A stretch of DNA of 22,259 bases from positions 60,709 through 82,967 of the forward strand of contig DAVD01000019.1 in assembly GCA_002505405.1 (NCBI GenBank), written 5' to 3'. Under the pieces are notes generated by a model. That model worked only from the letters and a program-made list of their open reading frames with translations. It was not told where the DNA came from and made no database searches. Source of the stretch: Candidatus Poseidonia alphae. Lineage in GTDB: Archaea > Thermoplasmatota > Poseidoniia > Poseidoniales > Poseidoniaceae. This document shows, piece by piece, positions 14,485 through 21,707 of this stretch (its first letter is position 1; each line of letters opens with the position of its first letter). The translations under genes were made by a program, and so were the position numbers.

Positions 14485-15827
14485 GCAGCTCTGAAGCACA
14501 CGTGGAGAACAGCATCTGGATGAGAGCCGTATTGATGGGTAGCACCTTCCTCATCATTGGTATCCTTGCCTTCGCAACCATGGGAGTTGGCATGGCCAAC
14601 ATCAGACATCATGACTATGAAGAAGCCGTCCACCATTATGAGGATGCAAAGCACGATTACGAAGAAGCGAAAGCAAACAATGCTTCGACTGAAGAAATCG
14701 CTGTGCTCAAAGCCGAAAAAGACGAGGCTCACCATCATGAAGTTGAAGCACACCTTTCCTATCTCACCTGGAGAACGGCCGGAATTACAATTTTCTTGAT
14801 GTGTGTTACCTATGCCAGTTTCATTGGCCTTGGTGGCTTCGTTAATTCAATTCAACCTGACGAAGACGACAGCCATAGCAGTTCCAGTTATGGAGGGGAC
14901 GACCATGAACATCATGGATCAGGCTCTCCAATCATTTTCGCACTCGGTATCATGATGTTCTTGATGGGCTTCCCTGATTTCCAAGCAACGCTAAGCGACA
15001 TGTTGTCTGGCAACGAGGCAGAACTCGGAGGACTTGGGCTCAGCATGCTCGGACTCCTCGTTATCGTCCTGGGTGTCTCAAACTGGTGGAGAGAAGACCT
15101 TCCGTTCATCGGAAATGGTGAACAGATTGCAACTTCTGCACCGTTTGAAGGACAACACATCCGAAAAGCAGGTTTGTGGGTCTTCATTATGTCCGAAATT
15201 ATGGTGTTCGCCACCTTCTTTTCATCCTACCTCCGTATGCGTACGGAATGGTGTACTGGATGGCAGGTAGAGGCAGGAAACTGTGAACAAGTGGACATGT
15301 TAACCGCATCGGATTTCCTTCGACCTGACGGTGCAGAACTTGGAGGTTTGGGCGGCCAAGGTGACTTCATGACCCTCCTCCCAGGAGCGATCAACACCTT
15401 TGCACTCATCGTGTCTTCATACACCATCGTCCTTGCATTGAAAACGGCCAAGGATGCTAACTGGCAAGCTCCAACCGGCTTCATGGGCAAACTCATGCCA
15501 ACCAAGAAAGCGGCAGTACGAAACTACCTCATCGCAACTCTCATGCTCGGTTCGATGTTTATCGTTCTGAAGTTGATTGAATGGAGCCATCTGGTTGCTG
15601 AAGGATTTACCATTGGAACCCAGGCAGGTAGCATCTTTTACATCTCTACCGGAGCCCACGGCCTTCACGTCTTCATCGGCCTTTTGGTCATGCTCTATCT
15701 TGTGTTTAAGGCGGACACTGTTGAGTTTAATGAGGACAATGCTCAGGGTATTGAATACTTTGGATTGTACTGGCACTTTGTCGATTTGGCGTGGGTTGTT
15801 ATCTTCCCAGCCTTCTACTTGTATTGA
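14481..15827 (+). CDS. coxC: Cytochrome c oxidase subunit III with His-rich N-terminal extension
   Basis: Residues about 150-448 are a full subunit III: helices I/II ending in LGVSNWWREDLP, helix III with LWVFIMSEIMVFATFFSSYL (conserved Glu), then YISTGAHGLHVFIGLLVM and a last helix with YFGLYWHFVDLAWVVIFP. Before this lies an added part of about 150 residues: a helix at 15-38, a 55-residue charged loop with many His (HHDYEEAVHHYEDAKHDYEE and HHHEVEAH) that should form a helical hairpin, a second helix at 97-119, and another His/Asp-rich loop (DDHEHHG). His spacing suits metal binding, but this is inferred. Subunit III normally stabilises subunit I and proton uptake. A GGAGGGAG precedes the start, which overlaps the coxA stop. 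Confidence 0.93.
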   Translation: MSSSEAHVENSIWMRAVLMGSTFLIIGILAFATMGVGMANIRHHDYEEAVHHYEDAKHDYEEAKANNASTEEIAVLKAEKDEAHHHEVEAHLSYLTWRTAGITIFLMCVTYASFIGLGGFVNSIQPDEDDSHSSSSYGGDDHEHHGSGSPIIFALGIMMFLMGFPDFQATLSDMLSGNEAELGGLGLSMLGLLVIVLGVSNWWREDLPFIGNGEQIATSAPFEGQHIRKAGLWVFIMSEIMVFATFFSSYLRMRTEWCTGWQVEAGNCEQVDMLTASDFLRPDGAELGGLGGQGDFMTLLPGAINTFALIVSSYTIVLALKTAKDANWQAPTGFMGKLMPTKKAAVRNYLIATLMLGSMFIVLKLIEWSHLVAEGFTIGTQAGSIFYISTGAHGLHVFIGLLVMLYLVFKADTVEFNEDNAQGIEYFGLYWHFVDLAWVVIFPAFYLY

Positions 15828-15836
15828 GGTGAAAAC

Positions 15837-16211
15837 ATGGGAGAACACGAAACACACGGAATTATCGAAAACATCTTTGACGGATTGCTTGGAAAGGACA
15901 TCTATTTTTGGAACTTCATTGTTCTGATGGTATTTACCTTGTTTGAAGTGGCTGCAGTCTTTTTCTCAGGCATCCCTCTCAAGGCAGTATGGGCCATCCT
16001 TATCGGTGTCGGAATCGTCAAAGGATACGGAATTTCAGCATATTTCATGCACTTGAAGGGCGACCCCCGAATTTATACGAGAACCGCATTGTTTCCAGTG
16101 GTATTTGTTTTGCTGATGCTTTGGGGAATTGGATTGTCCAACCCAGAAGGTGTCACCGGCCTACCTGCTTGGTGCACCCCTCTATCAGCGGATTATGCCA
16201 CGAATCGCTGA
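15837..16211 (+). CDS. coxD: Cytochrome c oxidase subunit IV (prokaryotic COX4/CyoD type)
   Basis: The 124-residue protein has three hydrophobic helices (about 23-43, 47-68 and 82-100) and the family hallmark of helix two ending in KGYGISAYFMHLKGDP. This small subunit packs beside subunits I and III and helps assembly. A GAGGTGA sits at the usual distance before ATG 15837, nine bases after the coxC stop. The C-terminal 22 residues (ending CTPLSADYATNR) lie on the outside. The position after coxC is typical for aa3-type operons. Confidence 0.9.
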   Translation: MGEHETHGIIENIFDGLLGKDIYFWNFIVLMVFTLFEVAAVFFSGIPLKAVWAILIGVGIVKGYGISAYFMHLKGDPRIYTRTALFPVVFVLLMLWGIGLSNPEGVTGLPAWCTPLSADYATNR

Positions 16212-16224
16212 GGGAGATTTACCA

Positions 16225-17784
16225 ATGAACGCAAAGCGAACTTTACTGGCCCTGCTCCTAACCTGCCTCTTGCTTATGCCGGCAGCCGCATACAAAGGAA
16301 GTCGACTCGCCCGAAGTCCAGTTGATGACTTCGTTCTCACCGACCAGATGGGTGATGAATTTTCATTCTATGACGATAGCAATGAAGTGACGGTTGTTGC
16401 CTTTATTTTCACCCGCTGTCCTGATGTTTGCCCAGTGATTACTCAACTTTTGAAGAGTGTTGATGGTGAACTTACAGACACGGAGAAGGGCGATGTTACG
16501 TTCATATCCATTACCGTCGACCCTCGGTACGACTCACCAGAACGCCTGAAAGCGTTTACTGACATCCATGGAGTAGAATGGCCTCACCTTACCGGAACAG
16601 CTGAAGAACTGGAACCGGTTTGGAAAACTTTTGGTGTCGTTGTCCAGGAGAGTGTTATCGATGCTCATGTAATGGATTACCACCCTGGTGAAGCATCCGT
16701 AACCGTCGTGAACACCAGCGGAAATGCTTCCACTCACATGTTCGGCCTTTCAGGTTGGACGCTAACTGAAACCCTAGCGAATCAACATCAAATTGAGATC
16801 AACGCATCAATGTCACAATACGGACATTATGTCACTGGAATCGGTGGCGAGGAAGCACCAGGGGATTCATGGTATTGGGAACTTAATGTTTGGAATCAAT
16901 CAACCAACCTCTGGGCAGCCTCACAAGTTGGCATTGATGACATCGATGCGCTTCAAGAAAACCAACATATTGCTTGGATGCCCTCAAGCCTCAATCGCTC
17001 TAATCTCTCCTCACCACTCGTCGAAGGTGAAGCAAGTATGACCATTATGTGGAACAATGGAACAGAAGTTCAAACAAGTATTGACACCTTTGATGGATAC
17101 CACATCACGAAAGGTGCACTCAACGATGCAGGCGTCAATGTTACGATCGCTGACTCATCATACGGCCACTACATGACATCTCTTGGCGATGAAGATGCTC
17201 CAGCAGATAGTTCTTGGTGGTGGAGCCTCTATGAATGGAACTCTAGCAATGCGACCTGGGACACTTCCCCTGTTGGAATGGACGGTATTATGGAACCAAA
17301 GCATCTTGCTTGGGCTCCTTCAATTGTGAATGCGTCGGATATTCCAGCCCCAGTGAAGAATTCTACCGAAGAGGTATGCAGCGGCCACGGGTCGGAAATG
17401 GGTACTGGAGAAGGTCTTCACTGCATGTGTGATGACGGCTATACATGGGACGAAGGCGACAGAACTTCATGCGTGAAAGAGGTCAGTGAAGACTTCAATG
17501 TCGGCCACTCAACCATCACCTACATCATCAATGAAAACCGCCAACCGCTTGTCGTTTGGACGGGAGATAATTGGAAGGTTACCGACTTCACCGCCGACCT
17601 TAGAGAGGTTCTCGAAAAGGACGGTCTAGGCGACAGTGACCCCCTTGAAACACCCGGCATGACCTTTGTCTTGACCTCTCTAGCACTCGGCCTCGCCGTC
17701 GCTGTTCGGCTCCCAAAAGAGAACTCCGACTTGACAGTGAACAAGCGAAAGGGGAAAAAGAGGGAAACCTCCCGCCTCCAATAA
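16225..17784 (+). CDS. SCO1/SenC copper chaperone with thioredoxin fold split by a large insertion
   Basis: ATG 16225 follows GGGAGAT and gives a 519-residue protein with a signal peptide (1-22). Residues 33-140 are the first part of an SCO domain: FTRCPDVCPVI with the copper-binding Cys65 and Cys69, then ISITVDPRYDSPERLKAF. The copper-binding His that normally follows about 90 residues later is found only at 428, in NVGHSTITYIINENRQP, with the last SCO strand and helix up to 465. The intervening 275 residues hold two DUF4430-like repeats (YGHYVTGIGGEE...HIAWMPS and YGHYMTSLGDED...HLAWAPS) and a Cys-rich EGF-like stretch (385-416). A membrane helix at 476-495 and a basic tail end the protein. 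SCO proteins deliver copper to the CuA site of subunit II, which fits the operon. The stop lies one base before the tRNA-Ser gene. Confidence 0.92.
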   Translation: MNAKRTLLALLLTCLLLMPAAAYKGSRLARSPVDDFVLTDQMGDEFSFYDDSNEVTVVAFIFTRCPDVCPVITQLLKSVDGELTDTEKGDVTFISITVDPRYDSPERLKAFTDIHGVEWPHLTGTAEELEPVWKTFGVVVQESVIDAHVMDYHPGEASVTVVNTSGNASTHMFGLSGWTLTETLANQHQIEINASMSQYGHYVTGIGGEEAPGDSWYWELNVWNQSTNLWAASQVGIDDIDALQENQHIAWMPSSLNRSNLSSPLVEGEASMTIMWNNGTEVQTSIDTFDGYHITKGALNDAGVNVTIADSSYGHYMTSLGDEDAPADSSWWWSLYEWNSSNATWDTSPVGMDGIMEPKHLAWAPSIVNASDIPAPVKNSTEEVCSGHGSEMGTGEGLHCMCDDGYTWDEGDRTSCVKEVSEDFNVGHSTITYIINENRQPLVVWTGDNWKVTDFTADLREVLEKDGLGDSDPLETPGMTFVLTSLALGLAVAVRLPKENSDLTVNKRKGKKRETSRLQ

Positions 17785-17785
17785 A

Positions 17786-17871
17786 GCAGTCGTCGCATAG
17801 CCTGGTATTGCGCCGGATTTGAAATCCGGTGTCCCCGTGACTCGGGAGTTCAAATCTCTCCGACTGCGCCA
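17786..17871 (+). tRNA. tRNA-Ser (anticodon TGA), CCA encoded
   Basis: The cloverleaf is complete. Acceptor GCAGTCG (17786-17792) pairs with CGACTGC (17861-17867), followed by discriminator G and an encoded CCA (17869-17871). The D arm has the GCA/TGC stem with a TAGCCTGGTAT loop. The anticodon stem is CCGGA/TCCGG with loop TTTGAAA, placing TGA at 34-36. A long variable arm (GTC...GAC) of class II type and the T arm GGGAG-TTCAAAT-CTCTC (one G-U) follow. The long variable arm, the G discriminator and the anticodon agree on serine (UCN codons). No intron is seen. It lies one base after the sco stop codon; a T-rich stretch after the CCA may end transcription. Confidence 0.95.
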
Positions 17872-17948
17872 TTTTGCGTGTTTTAGATGCCGTTCAACCG
17901 TGAGGATTGAGGGAAGACTTCTCAAACTCCACGCCCCCTCCAAGGTCC

Positions 17949-19412
17949 ATGCGCAGAGGTGCTCTCGTCCTGTTGTTCATCGCCAGTTTGATGCTTGCTG
18001 GGTGCTTTGGCCCGTCAACATCAGCGTGGGGGGATGGAGAAAATGCAGTCAAGGTCTCGTTTGCAAAGGACGATATTGATGTCGTTTCAACTCTTTCTGG
18101 CTCCAAGACTACGGTTTCAAACATGCAAGCAGTTGGATGCAACCCCAGCGGGGATGAATCCAACATGACTATTGTCGGAGAAGGAACTGAAATCTCATTC
18201 ACCGGATATCTAGCCGCCAGTACATTCTATGATACACACGACCCGCTTCTGGGTGGAACAGAAGTGAATTACGGCGTAACTACCGCCGTAGCAATCCAAG
18301 AGATGTCATTTGACGAGGCTGCAGCAGTTGTGGATGGAGAAGGCGCACGCATCGACGTGAAGGCATGGTCAAACCCCTTGTCACCAGAAACAGGAGCTGG
18401 AAGTATTGACCTTGATGAAATCGACGGTGATTCCGAATCTCAATGGTTTGTTTTGGGATTGATTCCAGCCTCAGAGAATGTCCATGATGGATTGACCGTC
18501 ATGGGTGAATGGCATCAGCCTGTAACGGTTAACGGGTACATGGTCAATGCCAATGAATCCGGTGGAGGATTCTACAAAAATAGTTTTGACCAATTCGTGA
18601 GGCCGGATTGTTCGATGGGCGTAGACAAAGTAATGAACCTTGACAGGTATTTCATCGTCGTTACGAGCGTTGAACTCGATGGTGCTACCGTTAGCATGAA
18701 TGGAGAAGCAGATGACGAATGGGTTCAAGGAGACGTACCCTTCTTAGGGCGTGCTGGATTTATTTTGTTCTTCCTCGTTGTCGGCTTAGGTGGAGGCGTT
18801 GGAGCATTCATTGTTTCAAAAGGAATGGTTCTTAGTTCTGCAAAAGGAACGATGCGGACCCTGCTTGGTTCTGATGGGCTTGACAAGGTTGCCCAAGTCA
18901 AAGAAGATATCAAGTCGGCAAAGAAAGCAGGCATGGAATCTCCAGAAGAGCGCAAGAGCAGAATGGAAAAGGATCGCAAGAAGGAACAGAAAAAGGAGCA
19001 AAAGAACGACCCTCCCGCTTCAGTTCCAAAAGAAAAAGACTCTCTGGGCGGATTTGACCTTGACAGTGTGCTTGCCTCAACCGCCATACCCTCACGAGGT
19101 GCCAGTGGGCCACCGGAACGCAAGAGTTCGGTTGTCGTTACAGATGCAGCCCAGGAAATGGAACAAGTGAACCAGTACGCTGATGAATCCTCATCACTGC
19201 CTTCATCCTTTGGTGAACGAAGAACCTCTTCGGTAACATCCTCAACACCACCTTCATCCCGAGCTCCCCGGCAACAAGATGCTCCGGCGAAAAAGCCACC
19301 CGTCCGACGTAGAAAGGCCGTCAAAAAAGCACCTGCGGAGGTTGCTGAAGAGCCTGCACCCCGTGTCTTTGATGATGAGCCAGAGGATGACTTTTCTGAC
19401 TTCTCGTTCTGA
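17949..19412 (+). CDS. Lipoprotein-like membrane protein with long charged cytoplasmic tail
   Basis: Not recognised as a family. ATG 17949 opens a signal sequence ending in a lipobox-like LMLAGC (Cys19); an upstream start at 17907 would bury the signal and is rejected. Residues 20-262 form an extracytoplasmic beta-rich domain with Cys at 64 and 221 that could pair. A helix at about 266-290 (FILFFLVVGLGGGVGAFIVS) spans the membrane. The tail of about 195 residues is cytoplasmic: a Lys/Glu coiled-coil-like region (320-350, with KKEQKKEQK), a Ser/Pro-rich disordered part, a KKPPVRRRKAVKKAP basic patch and an acidic end DDEPEDDFSDFSF. A lipidated N-terminus plus a membrane span is odd and suggests the Cys may not be lipidated. 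Its stop directly abuts the convergent kinase gene. Confidence 0.85.
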   Translation: MRRGALVLLFIASLMLAGCFGPSTSAWGDGENAVKVSFAKDDIDVVSTLSGSKTTVSNMQAVGCNPSGDESNMTIVGEGTEISFTGYLAASTFYDTHDPLLGGTEVNYGVTTAVAIQEMSFDEAAAVVDGEGARIDVKAWSNPLSPETGAGSIDLDEIDGDSESQWFVLGLIPASENVHDGLTVMGEWHQPVTVNGYMVNANESGGGFYKNSFDQFVRPDCSMGVDKVMNLDRYFIVVTSVELDGATVSMNGEADDEWVQGDVPFLGRAGFILFFLVVGLGGGVGAFIVSKGMVLSSAKGTMRTLLGSDGLDKVAQVKEDIKSAKKAGMESPEERKSRMEKDRKKEQKKEQKNDPPASVPKEKDSLGGFDLDSVLASTAIPSRGASGPPERKSSVVVTDAAQEMEQVNQYADESSSLPSSFGERRTSSVTSSTPPSSRAPRQQDAPAKKPPVRRRKAVKKAPAEVAEEPAPRVFDDEPEDDFSDFSF

Positions 19413-20471
19413 TCATGGAATCATGACGTTGACAACCGAAGGCAGCACTTCCATCATAAGCGGTGTTGAACCAAGATTTTCTCCATCAATATTGATTGCA
19501 GTCGGCTGTTCTGTTGTTATTTCGAGGCGGTTAAAACGGTGATAATCCACCTGTGGATGAAAAACATGGCGCCCATCCTTCTTCAACATTCCAAAAGCCT
19601 TGAGTATGCCTCTTCGATGCATTTTCTTCAAAATACCAATGTCCATTTTTCCGTCATCAAGGGATGCTCCTGGCGCAAGGGGTAACTCAGAACCTCCTGT
19701 TTGACTGTTCTGAATCAAAAAGAGCGTGAAGTCATCGTCCATTTCCACACCGTCAAGCGTTAGTGTTGCATGACGGCGGCCGTTTGCCATGATGGCCATC
19801 AAGATGCCTAAATCGTACCGAATTGGTCCAAGCCATCGCATTTTTTCAGCCTTGATGTTGGAGTCGACTCCCAGGCCCCAAGTCACGAGGTTATGGCTGT
19901 AACGAACCATGCGCTCGCCTTCTGAACCAGGAAGCCCTTCAGTCAATTCGACACGGGCCAGGTCCAACGCCTGCTTTGTACCGTTGAGAATGGCGTTGAC
20001 AGCAACGTCAGGATTGCTCAGTTTGAGGTCGTATGCGACGGAGTTGCCCGTACCGGCTGGAATGATCGCAAAGGATTCTTTTCGTGATGGTTCAGCCTGC
20101 ATCCTGCCGGTTAGAATCTCTGAAAAGGTCCCATCTCCCCCAACTGAAACAATGAGGTCTCCAGATTTGACCGTGAGTTCAGAAGCAATGGTGACAAGAT
20201 GCCCGCTGTACGCTGAGTAATGTGCCTCAACCTCGATGCCATCGTCCCGGAGCAATGCGGCCACATGCTCAGAAACCTTTCTGCCGTTTCGTTTGCCAGA
20301 ATAAGGGTTGACGAGAAGGTGTACGCGTTTTGGCCGTGATGCTTTTTTGCCTTTTTTTGTGAACATTGGTGCGAAAACAGGTTTGTGGACTCCCTTTTTG
20401 ATTCGGGATTCGGTGTCGCCCTCAAACTCAATGCGGTCCGGAGTTGGAAGTTTCTGAGATTCGGAGCCCAT
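19413..20471 (-). CDS. Diacylglycerol-kinase-like lipid kinase (DAGK catalytic domain)
   Basis: The protein has the catalytic domain of the diacylglycerol/sphingosine kinase and bacterial YegS/BmrU family: LLVNPYSGKRNG (nucleotide-binding strand-turn, about residues 53-64 from ATG 20471), LIVSVGGDGTFSEILTG near 105 with the GGDGT motif, and AIIPAGTGNSVAYDL near 132. The C-terminal beta domain ends with the strand INIDGENLG that completes the active site in this family. It should phosphorylate a membrane lipid with ATP; in archaea this could be an ether-lipid alcohol, which is inferred. The start is uncertain: GTG 20519 adds 16 residues, and Met52 (counted from that GTG) at 20366 is closer to the domain. 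It is divergent from ribD across an AT-rich gap. Confidence 0.9.
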   Translation of the reverse strand: MGSESQKLPTPDRIEFEGDTESRIKKGVHKPVFAPMFTKKGKKASRPKRVHLLVNPYSGKRNGRKVSEHVAALLRDDGIEVEAHYSAYSGHLVTIASELTVKSGDLIVSVGGDGTFSEILTGRMQAEPSRKESFAIIPAGTGNSVAYDLKLSNPDVAVNAILNGTKQALDLARVELTEGLPGSEGERMVRYSHNLVTWGLGVDSNIKAEKMRWLGPIRYDLGILMAIMANGRRHATLTLDGVEMDDDFTLFLIQNSQTGGSELPLAPGASLDDGKMDIGILKKMHRRGILKAFGMLKKDGRHVFHPQVDYHRFNRLEITTEQPTAINIDGENLGSTPLMMEVLPSVVNVMIP

Positions 20472-20539
20472 GGTCCCTACACGGGCACTGGAGCCTTGAA
20501 GGATTCCCCGAATTTTCACATCGCGGTGTTAATTGTTTT

Positions 20540-20566
20540 GAATAGTACTTTATTCAGAGTGAATAA
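20540..20566. promoter_or_regulatory. AT-rich inverted repeats between the kinase and ribD genes
   Basis: A 17-base perfect inverted repeat TTATTC-AGAGT-GAATAA occupies 20550-20566. A third half site GAATA at 20540-20544 pairs with TATTC at 20551-20555, so the same element is repeated with alternating orientation. The gap (20520-20669) is the most AT-rich part of the region and must hold both divergent promoters. The repeat could be an operator or overlapping TATA elements. No binding protein can be named. Confidence 0.45.
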
Positions 20567-20669
20567 TTATCTACTTTACCTCATGTTTACACGGTTCTCA
20601 CTCGTTCCGTCAAAACGACATTCGGAGTAACATGCAAGGTGTCTTGAACCAAAGCGGTGTGGTACGACC

Positions 20670-21707
20670 ATGGGCAGAACCTGGACCGAGCAAGACCGTT
20701 TCTTCATGGAACGGGCTCTATTGGTCGCAGAACGTGGACGTGGCCAGGTGAGCCCCAACCCACTGGTAGGCTGTGTTTTGGTCAAAGATAGCAAGGTTAT
20801 TGCCGAAGGATGGCATGACCATCTTGGAGGACTTCATGCCGAACAAATGGCGATTCATGATGCAGAAGCAAAAGGGCACTCTCCCAACGGAGCGGTTGCT
20901 TACGTTACCCTTGAGCCGTGCAACCATTTTGGGAGAACTCCCCCTTGTACGGAGGCACTCATGTGGGCTGGTGTCCAAGAAGTGATCATCGCTCACGAAG
21001 ACCCTAACCCCACCGTCCGTGGAAAAGGACAACGCGTCCTTGAAGCAGCTGGAATTTCGACTTCAACGGGACTGATGGCCGAACATGCAGCAGAACAAAT
21101 GCGCCCGTTCCTCCATTGGTGCAAGCATCGAAAACCCATTGTGACGGTCAAACTCGCCGTGGATGCAAACGGCTCTGTCGATGACCGTTCATTGAAGGCT
21201 GGACGCTTTACTTCACCGGGTTGTCTCGAAAAAGTTCACGAATTGCGTCAAGATTGCGATGCAATTTTGGTCGGAGTTGAAACCGTTATTCGTGACGACC
21301 CACTTCTCACCGTCCGAATCGGCCAACCAAAGCGACAACCGCTCAGGGTCGTCATTGACCCTAACGGGCGGTGCCCTCCGAACGCTCAACTTCTTACTGA
21401 CGGAGGAGAGGCCATGTTGGTTCAGTCCTCTTTTGCAGGATTGCCATTGTTGCTCAATCGCTTGGGAGACCGAAACATTCAGCGCCTTCTCATCGAAGGG
21501 GGCCCGACGACCATTCACAGATTCTTAGACCAACGGTTGATCGATGAGTTTTATCTCGTACGATCAAAGCATGAACACGGTTCACCTGTTCCCTCTCGAA
21601 TTACGGCAGATGTGCTCGAAAAGGCTGGACTCATGCCCACCCATGAAATGGTTTGGGGCGAAGAGAACGTCGAGCACTATACCAGAAGTACGTCAAAGAA
21701 CGCTTAG
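20670..21707 (+). CDS. ribD: Bifunctional riboflavin biosynthesis protein RibD
   Basis: The 345-residue protein joins two enzymes of riboflavin synthesis. Residues 8-145 are the cytidine-deaminase-like domain: SPNPLVGCVLV, HAEQMAI (zinc His56, catalytic Glu58) and TLEPCNHFGRTPPCTEAL (zinc Cys84 and Cys93). Residues 147-345 are the NADPH reductase domain, with PIVTVKLAVDANGSV, DAILVGVETVIRDDPLLTVR and LLIEGGPTTIHRF. It converts 2,5-diamino-6-ribosylamino-pyrimidinone 5'-phosphate to the 5-amino-6-ribitylamino-uracil phosphate stage by deamination then reduction. The fused form is the bacterial design; most archaea use a lone reductase that acts before a separate deaminase, so a bacterial origin is possible. 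No riboswitch was seen in the leader. Confidence 0.95.
   Translation: MGRTWTEQDRFFMERALLVAERGRGQVSPNPLVGCVLVKDSKVIAEGWHDHLGGLHAEQMAIHDAEAKGHSPNGAVAYVTLEPCNHFGRTPPCTEALMWAGVQEVIIAHEDPNPTVRGKGQRVLEAAGISTSTGLMAEHAAEQMRPFLHWCKHRKPIVTVKLAVDANGSVDDRSLKAGRFTSPGCLEKVHELRQDCDAILVGVETVIRDDPLLTVRIGQPKRQPLRVVIDPNGRCPPNAQLLTDGGEAMLVQSSFAGLPLLLNRLGDRNIQRLLIEGGPTTIHRFLDQRLIDEFYLVRSKHEHGSPVPSRITADVLEKAGLMPTHEMVWGEENVEHYTRSTSKNA

Noticed and set aside
17786..17871. tRNA-Ser as an integration site for the recombinase
   Set aside because: No copy of the tRNA 3' end was found near the recombinase or elsewhere in the window, and the two are 15 kb apart.
17600..17943. Minus-strand frames resembling annotated short proteins (RFELPSHGDTGFQIR, RRDLNSRVTGTPDFKS)
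   Set aside because: They are antisense to the tRNA-Ser gene; such tRNA shadows are common false proteins.
18725..19324. 199-codon minus frame opposite the lipoprotein tail
   Set aside because: It mirrors the low-complexity Lys/Ser-rich tail and shows Ser/Phe-rich composition typical of a shadow frame.
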